Below are positions 55,795-64,000 of a stretch of 64,000 nucleotides of DNA, piece after piece (position 1 is the stretch's first letter; the number at the start of each line of letters is the position of its first letter). Made by a program: the position numbers and the translations under genes. The stretch is from NCBI GenBank assembly GCA_964613665.1, contig CAZTIG010000005.1, forward strand, positions 39,801-103,800, read 5' to 3'. Under the pieces are notes generated by a model that saw nothing but the letters and a program-made list of their open reading frames with translations, searched no databases and was not told the origin of the DNA. Source of the stretch: CAZQFV01 sp964613665. GTDB taxonomy: Bacteria; Chloroflexota; Chloroflexia; DTKN01.

Positions 55795-58695
55795 CTATGG
55801 CGGGCCGCCGGCCTCGCTCAGCACGCGGGCCACGTCGGCCAGGAGATCCTCCGTGGTGAAGAGACCCTTTCGCAAGAGGGCGGCGAGCTGGCCGTCCAGA
55901 CGCGACTCATCGGCCGCCGTCAGCTCCTTCGCCGTGATGACGATGACCGGGATGGCGCGGGTGCGCCGGTCGGCCTTGATCCGCGAGAGGACCTCGAACC
56001 CATCGATCCCCGGCATCAGCAGGTCCAGGAGGACCAGGTCAGGATGGTGCTCCTGGATGGCGACCAGGCCGGCCTCGCCGGAGGAGGCCGGGATGATATC
56101 GTAGGCCCCTGCGCCAACCAGCGTGCGCTCCATCCAGGCGAGGTCTTCCGGCCTGTCGTCGATCACGACGATGCGCTGCACCGGCCGGTGCACCCGGCGG
56201 ATGGCCGCCACCAGGGCCTCCTCGCTGATGGGCTTGGTCAGGTGATCCACTGCGCCCAGGTTGAAGCCGGTGCCCTGGTCCTGCACCACCGAGCAGATGA
56301 TGACCGGGATATCGCGCGTGGCCCGGTCCTCCTTGAGGGCGCGCAGGACCGTCCAGCCATCTTCGTCGGGCAGGCGGATGTCCAGAGTGATGGCGCTTGG
56401 ACGCTCCTCCCAGGCGAGCCGGAGGGCCTCCACCGCGTCGGTGGCCCCGATGACCTGGTAGCCGCGCTGCTCCAGATAGCGGCGGAAGAGCGAGATGGTG
56501 TCGGGATCGTCGTCCACGACCAGGATGGGCCGGACGGGAAGTCGTGCCACTGGCTCCTTCGCCACCGGAGGGGCCAGCGCGGGCGAGGCGCCCATCGCGG
56601 GCAGGGTGAAGTAGAAGGACGAGCCCTGCCCCAGCGCGCTCTCCACCCAGATACGTCCTCCGTGCATCTCCACGAAGCGCCGGCTGATGGCCAGTCCCAG
56701 ACCCGTGCCGCCGGCGCGCTTCTCCACAGCCTGTCCGACCTGCCGGAACGGCTCAAAGACCTTGCCGATGTCCTGCGGCGCGATCCCGGTGCCCGTATCG
56801 CTGACCCCGATCACGACCTCGGCCCCTTGCAGGTGCGCGCTCACGGTGATGGAGCCGCGATCGGTGTACTTGATGGCGTTGCTCACCAGATTCAGGATGA
56901 TCTGGCGCACCCGCGTGGGATCGGCGTAGACCGCCACCAGGCCGATCGGGATCTCCTGCCGTAGCTCCACGGCCTTGCCCTGCACCAGGGGGATGCAGGT
57001 GTCCAGGACGCCCTTGACCACGGGGGAGAGCTCGACCGACTCCTTGCTCAGCTCCATGTGGCCGGCCTCTATCTTGGAGAGGTCCAGGATGTCGTTGATC
57101 AGGCCCAGGAGATGGACGCCGCTGTTGTGGATAGCGGTCAGGTCGGTCCGCTGCAGGTTGGTGATCGGACCATCGATGGAGCTCAGGATGACCCGCGAGA
57201 AGCCGATGATCGAGTTCAGCGGGGTGCGTAGCTCGTGGCTCATGTTGGCCAGGAACTCGCTCTTCAGGCGGTCGGCCTCGGTGGCCCGCTGCAGGGCGAC
57301 CTCGAGCTGGTCGCTGCGCTCCTGCAGCTCGCTGGTCCGCTGGGCCACCTTCTCCTCCAGGGTGCGGCTGTAGCGGGCCAGCTCTTCCTGTCCCTGGCGG
57401 ATGCGCAGGTTCGCCTCCTCCAGGGAGAGCAGTCGCTGGCGCAGCTCATCGTACAGCCGCACGTTCTCGATCGCCTGGGCGGCCTGGTTGGCAAAGATCT
57501 CCAGCGCGTGCAGCGACTCCGGCAGGGGCCGCCGCCCATCCGCCGGATCATCTACCGAGATCACCCCGATGAGCTCCCCGCCGCGGCCGACCATGGGCAC
57601 GAGCAGCAGGTCCTGGGGATGCCAGGCATCCGGACCGGTGCGCCTGGGCAGGGGCGGGGTATATCCAAGAGCCACCGGTGTGCCGCTGTCGGAGCGCACC
57701 AGGTAGCAGCGACCGACCCGGAAGCGCTCTTCCAAGAAGCAGAGCAGCTCGTCCCGGGGAACGCTCTCGCACTGCAGGCGGGCGTACTCGTCCGGGGGGA
57801 TGCCGACGGCCGCCTGCCGGCGAAAGACCCCTGCCGCCTCATCGTACAGGCTCAGGAGCACGATGTGAAAGCCCAGGCTCTCGCGCACGGCCTGGGCGAT
57901 TCGCGGGAGGAGCAATCCCAGGTCCAGGTCGGTCCGCAGGGTCTCGCTGACCCGCAAGATCTGCGTCAGCTGGTGGGCATGTTGGTTGAGCAGAAGGTTC
58001 AGCCCGTGCCCCTGCACGTAGCGGTAGATGGCGTAGGTGGCGATCAGGACGGGGGTAAAGGAGAGCGCGGCGCCGTACAGCCCAAAGCGCTGGTAGGTCA
58101 GGATCATCAGCAGGCCCGGCGGGGCCGTCAGCAGGTGGATGGCCAGCTCGCTGACCAGGGTCGAGATGAACCGCTTGCGGTCGTAGGACCCGCGGAGGCG
58201 GTCGTACGCCTGGTCCACCAGCAGGCTGTTGGCAGCCTTGAACACGAGCAGGGCCACCAGGTAGGCGCCAATGAGCAGGAAGAAGTCGGCCTCGGCAGGG
58301 GCCGGAACGAGCAGGCGGAAGAGCGCTCCGGCCACATAGTAGCAGAGAAGAAAGTGGGCCATGGAGAAGAGCGCGACCATGGGCGACGGCGAGCGCTCGC
58401 GGCGAACGATGCGGAGCACCCGCACCACCAGCGCGCCCAGCGCACCCAGGATGGCCCCGGTCATCGGGCTGAAGAGCGCAGCGGCCGGCAGCGCGACCAC
58501 CATGCCATAGACGACCACCACGCCGTTGGGCAGCCGCAGCCCCTGGGCCTCTGCGACCACGGCGAGCACCAGGAAAAAGAGCAGGGTCGGCAGGTCGGCG
58601 TGGAGCGATGTCGGCCAGTCGAGAACGAGCACGAGCACCGCGACCGCGACGACCGCGGCCATGAAAGCATACAGCCACAGCGACTTCTTCGGCAT
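55795..58695 (-). CDS. membrane GAF hybrid histidine kinase with two receivers
   Basis: 966 aa. About seven hydrophobic segments in residues 1-230 form a membrane sensor. A GAF domain (~250-410), a coiled coil (~410-480) and HisKA with FLANMSHELRTPLNSIIGF (H487) follow. HATPase has NLVSNAIKYT and GTGLGLAI. Two receiver domains are at the C-terminus (LDIRLPDEDG, ~728-845; LDLLMPGIDG, ~850-960). A phosphorelay inside one protein is likely. ATG at 58695 with GGGAG upstream; a longer start adds only Gly/Ala-rich residues and is rejected. Downstream are the 42-aa and DUF92 genes. Confidence 0.92.
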   Translation of the reverse strand: MPKKSLWLYAFMAAVVAVAVLVLVLDWPTSLHADLPTLLFFLVLAVVAEAQGLRLPNGVVVVYGMVVALPAAALFSPMTGAILGALGALVVRVLRIVRRERSPSPMVALFSMAHFLLCYYVAGALFRLLVPAPAEADFFLLIGAYLVALLVFKAANSLLVDQAYDRLRGSYDRKRFISTLVSELAIHLLTAPPGLLMILTYQRFGLYGAALSFTPVLIATYAIYRYVQGHGLNLLLNQHAHQLTQILRVSETLRTDLDLGLLLPRIAQAVRESLGFHIVLLSLYDEAAGVFRRQAAVGIPPDEYARLQCESVPRDELLCFLEERFRVGRCYLVRSDSGTPVALGYTPPLPRRTGPDAWHPQDLLLVPMVGRGGELIGVISVDDPADGRRPLPESLHALEIFANQAAQAIENVRLYDELRQRLLSLEEANLRIRQGQEELARYSRTLEEKVAQRTSELQERSDQLEVALQRATEADRLKSEFLANMSHELRTPLNSIIGFSRVILSSIDGPITNLQRTDLTAIHNSGVHLLGLINDILDLSKIEAGHMELSKESVELSPVVKGVLDTCIPLVQGKAVELRQEIPIGLVAVYADPTRVRQIILNLVSNAIKYTDRGSITVSAHLQGAEVVIGVSDTGTGIAPQDIGKVFEPFRQVGQAVEKRAGGTGLGLAISRRFVEMHGGRIWVESALGQGSSFYFTLPAMGASPALAPPVAKEPVARLPVRPILVVDDDPDTISLFRRYLEQRGYQVIGATDAVEALRLAWEERPSAITLDIRLPDEDGWTVLRALKEDRATRDIPVIICSVVQDQGTGFNLGAVDHLTKPISEEALVAAIRRVHRPVQRIVVIDDRPEDLAWMERTLVGAGAYDIIPASSGEAGLVAIQEHHPDLVLLDLLMPGIDGFEVLSRIKADRRTRAIPVIVITAKELTAADESRLDGQLAALLRKGLFTTEDLLADVARVLSEAGGPP

Positions 58696-58748
58696 CGGAT
58701 CTCCCAGCGCGCCGCCGCCGCCCGATTCTATCCAGGCGGCGGCAGGGT

Positions 58749-60578
58749 TCAACCCAGCCTCTCTTTCAGCTCACGCGCCGCGGCCCGGCTCATCCCAGGC
58801 ACGGCCGCCAGCTCTTCCTCGGAAGCCTGGCGCAGGCCCTCCACGCTGCCAAAGCGCTTCAGGAGCGCGGCCTTGCGCCGGGGCCCGATGCCGGGGACAT
58901 CGTCCAGCCGCGAGCGCATGCCGCTGCCTTGCCGCCGGCTGCGGTGGTAGGTGATGGCGAAGCGGTGGGCCTCGTCGCGCAGGCGCTGCAGCAGGTAGAG
59001 CGCCACCGAGTTGCGCGGCAGCACCAGAGGCTCCGGCCGGCCGGGCCGATAGAGCACCTCCTCGCGCTTGGCCAATCCCACGAGCGGGATCTGCAGGCCG
59101 GCCTCGCCCAGCACCTCCTGGGCCGCGCTTACCTGGCCCTTGCCCCCATCCACCAGCACCAGGTCCGGCATCTCGCCCCAGCCCTCGCCCTCCTGGCCCT
59201 CCGCCGCGGCCCGTCGGAAGCGTCGGCGCAGCACCTCGCTCAGCATGGCGAAATCGTCCTGCCCCTCCACGGTGCGGATGCGAAAGCGGCGGTAGTCGCC
59301 CCGCTTGGGCGCGCCATCGGCAAAGACCACCATGCTGCCCACGGCGTCCTGGCCCTGCAGGGTCGAGATGTCATAGCCCTCGATGCGCCGCGGCAGCGCC
59401 GGCAGCTCCAGCGCATCACGCAGCTCCGCCAGGGCACCGGTCTGGCGCTGCTTCTCGTTCAGCCACTTCAAGCGCATCTGCTCCAGGGCCTCGGAGGCGT
59501 TGCGGGCCACCAGCTCCACCAGCCGGCGCTTCTCCCCGCGCCGCGGCACCCGAATGGTCACCTTGTCGCGGCGCTTTTGCCGCAGCCACTCCTCGATCAC
59601 CGACCACTCCTCGATCTCGTGCTGGAGGAGAAGGGTGCGCGGAACCTGCGGCGCGTTCTCGTAGAACTGGGTGACGAAAGAGGACATCACCCGGGAGGGA
59701 TCCTCCTGCTCGGTGCCCTGCAGGACGAACGACTCGCTCCCGATCAGCCGGCCGCGGCGGATGATAAAGACCTGCACGCAAGCCTCGCCGTTGTCACGGG
59801 CAAAGGCAATGACGTCCTCGTCGTCGAGCTGGGCGGAGACGACCTTCTGCCGCTCCAGCACATGCTGCAGGTCGCGCACCTGGTCGCGCAGGAGCGCCGC
59901 GCGCTCGAACTGCATGCTCTCCGCTGCCTCGGCCATCTGCTTCCGCAGCACCGCCACGACATCGTCGCCCTTGCCCTCCAGGAAGAGGATCACCTGGTGG
60001 ATGACCGACTGGTAGGCCTGGGGGTCGGCCACGCCGGCGCATGCGCCCAGGCATCGGCCGATGTAGTAGTCGAAGCAGGGGCGCTTCTGCCGGCCGTCGA
60101 TCGGGCGGGAGGGCGAGCAGTACGGGAAGATCTTCTTCAGCAGGCGCAGGGTGCGGTCGACCGAACCGGCACTGGAGAAGGGTCCAAAGTAGCGCGCCCC
60201 GTCGTCCTCCAGCCGGCGCGTCTTCAGGACGCGCGGCCAGGCCTCGTTCGTGGTCACCTTGATGAAGGGATAGCCCTTGTCATCGCGCAGGCGGACATTG
60301 TAGCGCGGGCGGTGCTGTTTGATCAGGTTGTTCTCCAGGACGAGCGCTTCCAGCTCGCTGTCGGTCAGGATGACCTGGAAGTCGGCGATGCGCGACACCA
60401 GCTCGCGGGTCTTGACATCCAGGCCGTGCGGCGAGCCGAAGTAGGAGCGCACCCGGTCGCGCAGGGAGACGGACTTGCCGACATAGAGGACCTGTCCCGC
60501 GGCGTCCTTGAAGAGGTAGACGCCGGGGCGCTCCGGCAGCGCGTGGATGCGCGGTTCGAGCTCGGCTGGCACGGGCAT
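58749..60578 (-). CDS. uvrC: excinuclease ABC subunit C
   Basis: 609 aa. GIY-YIG N-terminal nuclease (PGVYLFKDAAGQVLYVGKS), the Cys cluster in CFDYYIGRCLGACAG, the UvrB-interacting UVR motif near residue 200 (LRKQMAEAAESMQFERAALL), the RNase H-like C-terminal nuclease with DLVLVDGGKGQ, and a tandem HhH tail. It makes the dual incisions of nucleotide excision repair. ATG at 60578. Confidence 0.97.
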   Translation of the reverse strand: MPVPAELEPRIHALPERPGVYLFKDAAGQVLYVGKSVSLRDRVRSYFGSPHGLDVKTRELVSRIADFQVILTDSELEALVLENNLIKQHRPRYNVRLRDDKGYPFIKVTTNEAWPRVLKTRRLEDDGARYFGPFSSAGSVDRTLRLLKKIFPYCSPSRPIDGRQKRPCFDYYIGRCLGACAGVADPQAYQSVIHQVILFLEGKGDDVVAVLRKQMAEAAESMQFERAALLRDQVRDLQHVLERQKVVSAQLDDEDVIAFARDNGEACVQVFIIRRGRLIGSESFVLQGTEQEDPSRVMSSFVTQFYENAPQVPRTLLLQHEIEEWSVIEEWLRQKRRDKVTIRVPRRGEKRRLVELVARNASEALEQMRLKWLNEKQRQTGALAELRDALELPALPRRIEGYDISTLQGQDAVGSMVVFADGAPKRGDYRRFRIRTVEGQDDFAMLSEVLRRRFRRAAAEGQEGEGWGEMPDLVLVDGGKGQVSAAQEVLGEAGLQIPLVGLAKREEVLYRPGRPEPLVLPRNSVALYLLQRLRDEAHRFAITYHRSRRQGSGMRSRLDDVPGIGPRRKAALLKRFGSVEGLRQASEEELAAVPGMSRAAARELKERLG

Positions 60579-60700
60579 GGCGCAACCTCGCCAGAAGGAT
60601 CGCTTCTACCGGCCGGCGTGCCGCCCAATTCTCTTGGGAAGTGAGCGGCGACTGGCCGACCGCCGCGGGGCCGGCCGATCGCTCCAGCCCTCACGCTCCC

Positions 60701-60729
60701 ATCATAGCGGATGGCGCTGCACCTGTCAA
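60701..60729 (-). promoter_or_regulatory. uvrC promoter
   Basis: On the minus strand TTGACA (60724-60729), 17 bp, TATGAT (60701-60706). The predicted leader is about 115 nt. Confidence 0.85.
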
Positions 60730-60918
60730 CTCCGGCTCCCACGGTTCTTGCAGGGTCGCGCCCGTCCGCACGAATGGTCCGTTTCCGACCCACGGATGGC
60801 GCGATGTGGACGCAGCGCCGCGCCAAAGCGGCGCGCGGTGTATGGTCACCGTGGCCGGAAACGAACCGGTAGAGGCCCGCGACTCTGAAAAAACAGTCTC
60901 CGGCTCCGGGGTACCGGC
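60730..60918. other. 189-bp gap between the uvrC promoter and MBL gene stop
   Basis: Contains a GC-rich hairpin GCGCCGC/GCGGCGC and, just past the MBL stop on the minus strand, a six-T run after a GC-rich stretch that may terminate the hpt-MBL transcript. No gene seen. Confidence 0.45.
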
Positions 60919-61629
60919 TCACCCCCTGGACCTGCCGGCCCACGGCGGTTCCAGGGGGTGCGTGCAGTGCGAGCTGTACAGCTTCCGGGCATGCTCCCGC
61001 TCCAGGCGGGAAAGGCTGGCCACCAGGGCCGCGTCATCCTCGACAAAATAGGGCTGGAGACGGCTCCGCCTGCCTGCCGCGCCGACCAGGTCGCCCACGA
61101 ATGCCGTCCCATCCGCCAGGACGACGCTGATCGAGTCGGCGGTGTGGCCGGGCGTGTGCAACACGCGGGCCGCGAGCCCCTGCCCGGCCAGGCTCGCCCC
61201 ATCCGCCAGCGACAGCGCGACCGGCGCCCGCGGCGCCGACAGGAAGCGCTGCACCGAGCGGAATGCGGCCGCCATGGTCCTTCCCCACGGCCCACGGCCG
61301 GGCGGCACGACCACCGCACCCCCGCGCAGGTTGGCCGCGGCCAGTGGATGAGCCGCCAGCCGCGCCCCGCTCTCCGCCAGCAGCGCCGGCAGACAGCCGC
61401 AGTGGTCGAAGTGGGCATGGGTGAGGACGATCCAGCGCAGGTCGTCCCGCCGCAGGCCCAGGCGGCGCATGCGCGCCCAGATGCGGCGCTCGCTTCCCGG
61501 TACACCGGCGTCGAGCAGGAGCGCGCCCCCCTCACCCACGAGAAGAAATGCGACCGAGAAGCCGAGGTGGATCGGGTGGATGTGCGGCGTCATCGGCAGC
61601 CCCACAAGGCCGGCCGGCCAGGTCTCCAC
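60919..61629 (-). CDS. MBL-fold metallo-hydrolase
   Basis: 236 aa with the metallo-beta-lactamase HxHxDH motif THAHFDHCG, TPGHTADS (third His) and GDLVG (bridging Asp). The late SSHCTHP supplies a further His. Looks like a glyoxalase II/RNase Z-superfamily hydrolase; substrate unknown. GTG at 61629, 24 bp after hpt. Confidence 0.88.
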   Translation of the reverse strand: METWPAGLVGLPMTPHIHPIHLGFSVAFLLVGEGGALLLDAGVPGSERRIWARMRRLGLRRDDLRWIVLTHAHFDHCGCLPALLAESGARLAAHPLAAANLRGGAVVVPPGRGPWGRTMAAAFRSVQRFLSAPRAPVALSLADGASLAGQGLAARVLHTPGHTADSISVVLADGTAFVGDLVGAAGRRSRLQPYFVEDDAALVASLSRLEREHARKLYSSHCTHPLEPPWAGRSRG

Positions 61630-61653
61630 GCCGGGCCGCCCGTCAGCCCCGCC

Positions 61654-62199
61654 TCACGCCGGCTGGGCATAGGCCTCCGGCTTGAGCACCCCGACAAAGG
61701 GCAGGTTGCGGTAGACCTGGTTAAAGTCCAGACCGTAGCCGACGACGAACTCGTTGGGGACGTCAAAACCGACATAGTCCAGGGGCAGCTCCACCAGCCG
61801 GCGCTCCTTCTTGTTCAGCAGCGTGCAGACGCGCAGGCTGGCCGGCCCACGGCGACGGAGGAGCTCCAGGATGTACTTGAGCGTGAGGCCGGTGTCGACA
61901 ATGTCCTCGACGATGAGGACGTGGCGGCCCTCGATGCTCTCGTCCAGGTCCTTCAGGATACGCACGATGCCGCTGCTCTCGGTGCTGGCACCGTAGCTCG
62001 AGACTGCCATAAAGTCGATCGCCACGGGCCGCTGCAGGGCCCGCGTCAGGTCCACCATGAAGGTGACCGCCCCCCGCAGCAGGCCGATCATCAGCAGGTC
62101 CTTGCCGGCGTAGTCGGCCTCGATCTGCTGGGCCAGCTCCCACACCCGCTGCTGGATCTGCTCCTCACTGATCAGGACCCTGGCGATGTCCTCGCGCAT
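61654..62199 (-). CDS. hpt: hypoxanthine phosphoribosyltransferase
   Basis: 181 aa. PRPP-binding loop LIVEDIVDTGLTLKYIL, catalytic loop region SSYGAST and the purine-site DYVGFDVPNEFVVGYGLD are intact. It salvages hypoxanthine and guanine. AGGAGGAG precedes the ATG at 62199. The pair tilS-hpt is a conserved bacterial neighbourhood. Confidence 0.95.
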   Translation of the reverse strand: MREDIARVLISEEQIQQRVWELAQQIEADYAGKDLLMIGLLRGAVTFMVDLTRALQRPVAIDFMAVSSYGASTESSGIVRILKDLDESIEGRHVLIVEDIVDTGLTLKYILELLRRRGPASLRVCTLLNKKERRLVELPLDYVGFDVPNEFVVGYGLDFNQVYRNLPFVGVLKPEAYAQPA

Positions 62200-62273
62200 G
62201 CTTCTCCTCCTGCGGCTGCGGCGACTCGCGCGCCACCACGACTGCCACACCGGCCAGACGACGAACCGCGCGC

Positions 62274-62302
62274 ATTGTACTACGGCCGGCGACAACGCGC
62301 AA
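62274..62302 (-). promoter_or_regulatory. hpt promoter
   Basis: On the minus strand TTGCGC (62297-62302), 17 bp, TACAAT (62274-62279): the same hexamers as the kinase-ATPase promoter. Confidence 0.78.
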
Positions 62303-62374
62303 ACGCGCCCCCGTGAGCGTTGCGGGTTGGGGAGCACGCCAGCATGTCCCCAGCCCAAGACACTCTCGGCCTCC

Positions 62375-63862
62375 TCATTCCTCGTCTGCCGGCGAGTTGC
62401 CCGGCCCGGCCCATCGCAGGTGCAGCACACGGCGCGTACCGGGACGCACCCGGAAGCGCTCGTCCGGGCGATAGCCCACCACCCAGACGATACCACGCGG
62501 GGAAACGACCAGGGGAACGCGATCGCGCTCCTCCCGGCGCACCTTCTCGTCCACGAAGAAATCCTGCAGCTTCTTCTGCCCCACCATGCCCAGCGGCTGC
62601 AGGCGGTCCCCCGGGCGGCGCCGCCGCAGCCACAGCCGCCGACCGCAGCGCTCGGCGTCCAGCCATACCTCGGCGGGGCCGGCCTCTGCCCAGGGGGACC
62701 CGGCCAGGGCTTCCTCCTCGGCCAACAGCACGTGGTCCCCGGGAAGGACCGTGCGCCCCGGCACCGCAAGCGCGTACCGCCCGTCGCCCAGATCGGGCCA
62801 CCGACTCTGGCCTCCCAGCGCGGCCCGCCACCCGACGGCCAGGGCATCCCGTTCCCGGCGCGCCAACAGCGTCTCGGCCAGCGCGACCTCGCTGCCGACG
62901 GCGGCACGATCCAGCCGGCCGGCCGCGATCACCGCCTGCGCCGACAGCCCCTCCAGGTGGCCCCTCACCCGCTCCACGGCCCGCCGCAGCGCCAACAGCC
63001 GCAGCGTCCAGGGCAGGCCACTCCAAGCGGCCAGGTCCAGGCGGACAACGCCGGACTCCTCGGACGCCAGGTCCGGCCAGCGCGCCGCCAGCATGGTCTG
63101 CAGGTCGTCTTCCTGCCAGGCGGCTTGCTGCGCCAGCCGCAGCAGCGCTTCCCGGAAGCGCGGATTGACCGTCTGCAGCAGCGGAATGACCTCCCGGCGC
63201 AGGCGTACCCGCAGGAAGCGGACGTCCTGGTTCCAGGGGTCCTGGGCCGGGTCCAGACCGCAGTCGGCGCAGTAGGCGGCCGTCTCGGCGCGGGTTAGCA
63301 CGAGGAGCGGGCGCACCAGGTGCACGGGGCGAGGGAAGGACAGGCCGGCCGTCATCCAGGGCGCCGGAGCGGACGAGGCGCGCATACCGCGCAGACCGGC
63401 CAAACCGGTGCCACGGATCAGGTTCATCAGCACCGTCTCGACCTGGTCGTCGGCGGTGTGGCCCAGGGCGATGGCGGCCGCCCCCACCGCTGCGGCCACG
63501 CGGGCCAGGAAGCGGTGGCGCATGCGACGCGCGGCCTCCTCCAGCGACAGGCCCTGTTCCTCCGGCAGGCCCTGGCCGGCAGCGCTCTCCACCGTCGCCG
63601 GCAGGCCCCACTCCCCGGCCAGGGCCTGCACCCGGGCCGCCTCGGCCGCCGAGTCCGCCCCGCGGAACCCGTGGTCCAGGTGGGCCACGTGCAGGTGCCC
63701 GCCGTGGCGCGGCTCCAAGGTGCGCAGGGCGTGCAGCAGGCACAGCGAGTCGGCACCCCCGGACACCGCCACGACCACGACATCGCCCGGAAGCCACAGC
63801 GGACCGGCGGCGAGCGCCTGCCACACCTTCTCCTGGACCTGCTGCTGCAACCCCGTTGTCAC
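62375..63862 (-). CDS. tilS: tRNA(Ile)-lysidine synthetase
   Basis: 495 aa. PP-loop SGGADSLCLLHAL, HLDHGFRG and GHTADDQVETVLMNLIRGTGLAGLRG are diagnostic of TilS, which converts C34 of the tRNA-Ile CAU anticodon to lysidine. The C-terminal ~200 residues hold the TilS substrate-binding and C domains (LWLRRRRPGDRLQPLGM, KKLQDFFVD). GTG at 63862 is chosen because it starts the domain; a GGGGGG tract is upstream. Same strand as hpt but hpt has its own promoter. Confidence 0.96.
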   Translation of the reverse strand: MTTGLQQQVQEKVWQALAAGPLWLPGDVVVVAVSGGADSLCLLHALRTLEPRHGGHLHVAHLDHGFRGADSAAEAARVQALAGEWGLPATVESAAGQGLPEEQGLSLEEAARRMRHRFLARVAAAVGAAAIALGHTADDQVETVLMNLIRGTGLAGLRGMRASSAPAPWMTAGLSFPRPVHLVRPLLVLTRAETAAYCADCGLDPAQDPWNQDVRFLRVRLRREVIPLLQTVNPRFREALLRLAQQAAWQEDDLQTMLAARWPDLASEESGVVRLDLAAWSGLPWTLRLLALRRAVERVRGHLEGLSAQAVIAAGRLDRAAVGSEVALAETLLARRERDALAVGWRAALGGQSRWPDLGDGRYALAVPGRTVLPGDHVLLAEEEALAGSPWAEAGPAEVWLDAERCGRRLWLRRRRPGDRLQPLGMVGQKKLQDFFVDEKVRREERDRVPLVVSPRGIVWVVGYRPDERFRVRPGTRRVLHLRWAGPGNSPADEE

Positions 63863-63902
63863 GGCAGCCCCCCGAGGCCGGCCGTGCGCCGGCCCCGGGG
63901 GA

Positions 63903-63908
63903 ATTATA
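63903..63908 (-). promoter_or_regulatory. tilS -10 box
   Basis: TATAAT on the minus strand with extended TGC. A weak -35 (TGGAAA) lies 17 bp further at 63926-63931. Confidence 0.65.
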
Positions 63909-63931
63909 GCACAGGGACGGCGCCTTTTCCA

Positions 63932-64000
63932 TCGGGCACCGGCCTGCGGATGCATGTCTCTGGATGGGCAAGGAGCGCGGCCGATCCCTGAGCGGAGCGG
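63932..64000. other. window end, no feature seen
   Basis: 69 bp of intergenic sequence after the tilS promoter region. No frame, repeat or hairpin of note. Confidence 0.5.

Overview
This window is a high-GC bacterial chromosome segment with dense, mostly operonic genes on both strands. No rRNA, plasmid or phage genes were seen. The gene mix includes split aconitase-type hydratases, ThyX, class II FBPase, long-form RmlA, a DUF92 membrane protein, many zinc-ribbon proteins, PAS and GAF hybrid kinases and a Ser/Thr kinase fused to a P-loop ATPase. That mix suggests a Chloroflexota-like (Anaerolineae/Thermoflexia-type) organism. This is inference from gene content; no 16S marker is present.

Layout. 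1-1.9 kb (minus): partial toroid protein, NUDIX hydrolase and pentapeptide-repeat protein behind a consensus promoter. 1.9-11.4 kb (minus): one long carboxylate-metabolism operon. It starts at a TTGACC-17-TATAAT promoter, runs through a 19-codon leader ORF, a CoA-ligase beta subunit with a C-terminal ferredoxin domain, the alpha subunit, a short citrate-synthase-type lyase, an HD hydrolase, two different split aconitase/isopropylmalate-isomerase pairs and an isocitrate/isopropylmalate dehydrogenase, and ends at a strong terminator. This is the most unusual system in the window. 11.4-14 kb: obg and a deacetylase lipoprotein. 14.2-19.5 kb (minus): two large AAA/STAND-like signalling proteins, one fused to a Ser/Thr kinase. 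19.7-24 kb (plus): zinc ribbon, GlcD-like oxidase, Tgt and an acyltransferase. 24-27.3 kb (minus): MltG, prepilin peptidase, ThyX and FchA. 27.3-31.6 kb (plus): two zinc-ribbon membrane proteins and a B12/radical SAM protein, then tRNA-His. 31.7-37.6 kb (minus): ABC exporter, Rpe, GT2 and small metabolic genes. 37.7-54.8 kb (plus): M3 peptidase, GT4, TtcA, PAS kinase with GH13, transaldolase with FBPase, SAM hydrolase, FmdB, CysS with RlmB, and RmlA. 54.8-64 kb (minus): DUF92, a 42-aa small protein, a hybrid kinase, UvrC, an MBL hydrolase, Hpt and TilS.

Two kinds of non-coding structure recur. First, a ~165-bp element with 20-bp terminal inverted repeats occurs three times. Each copy ends 17-18 bp before the -35 box of a gene encoding a zinc-ribbon protein. 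Second, short tandem arrays, mostly 7-bp period and one 8-bp, fill several gene boundaries and even supply the C-terminus or start codon of neighbouring genes. Sigma-70 promoters are unusually clear: most have a 17-bp spacer and many a TGn extended -10. Translational coupling by ATGA or GTGA overlaps is common.
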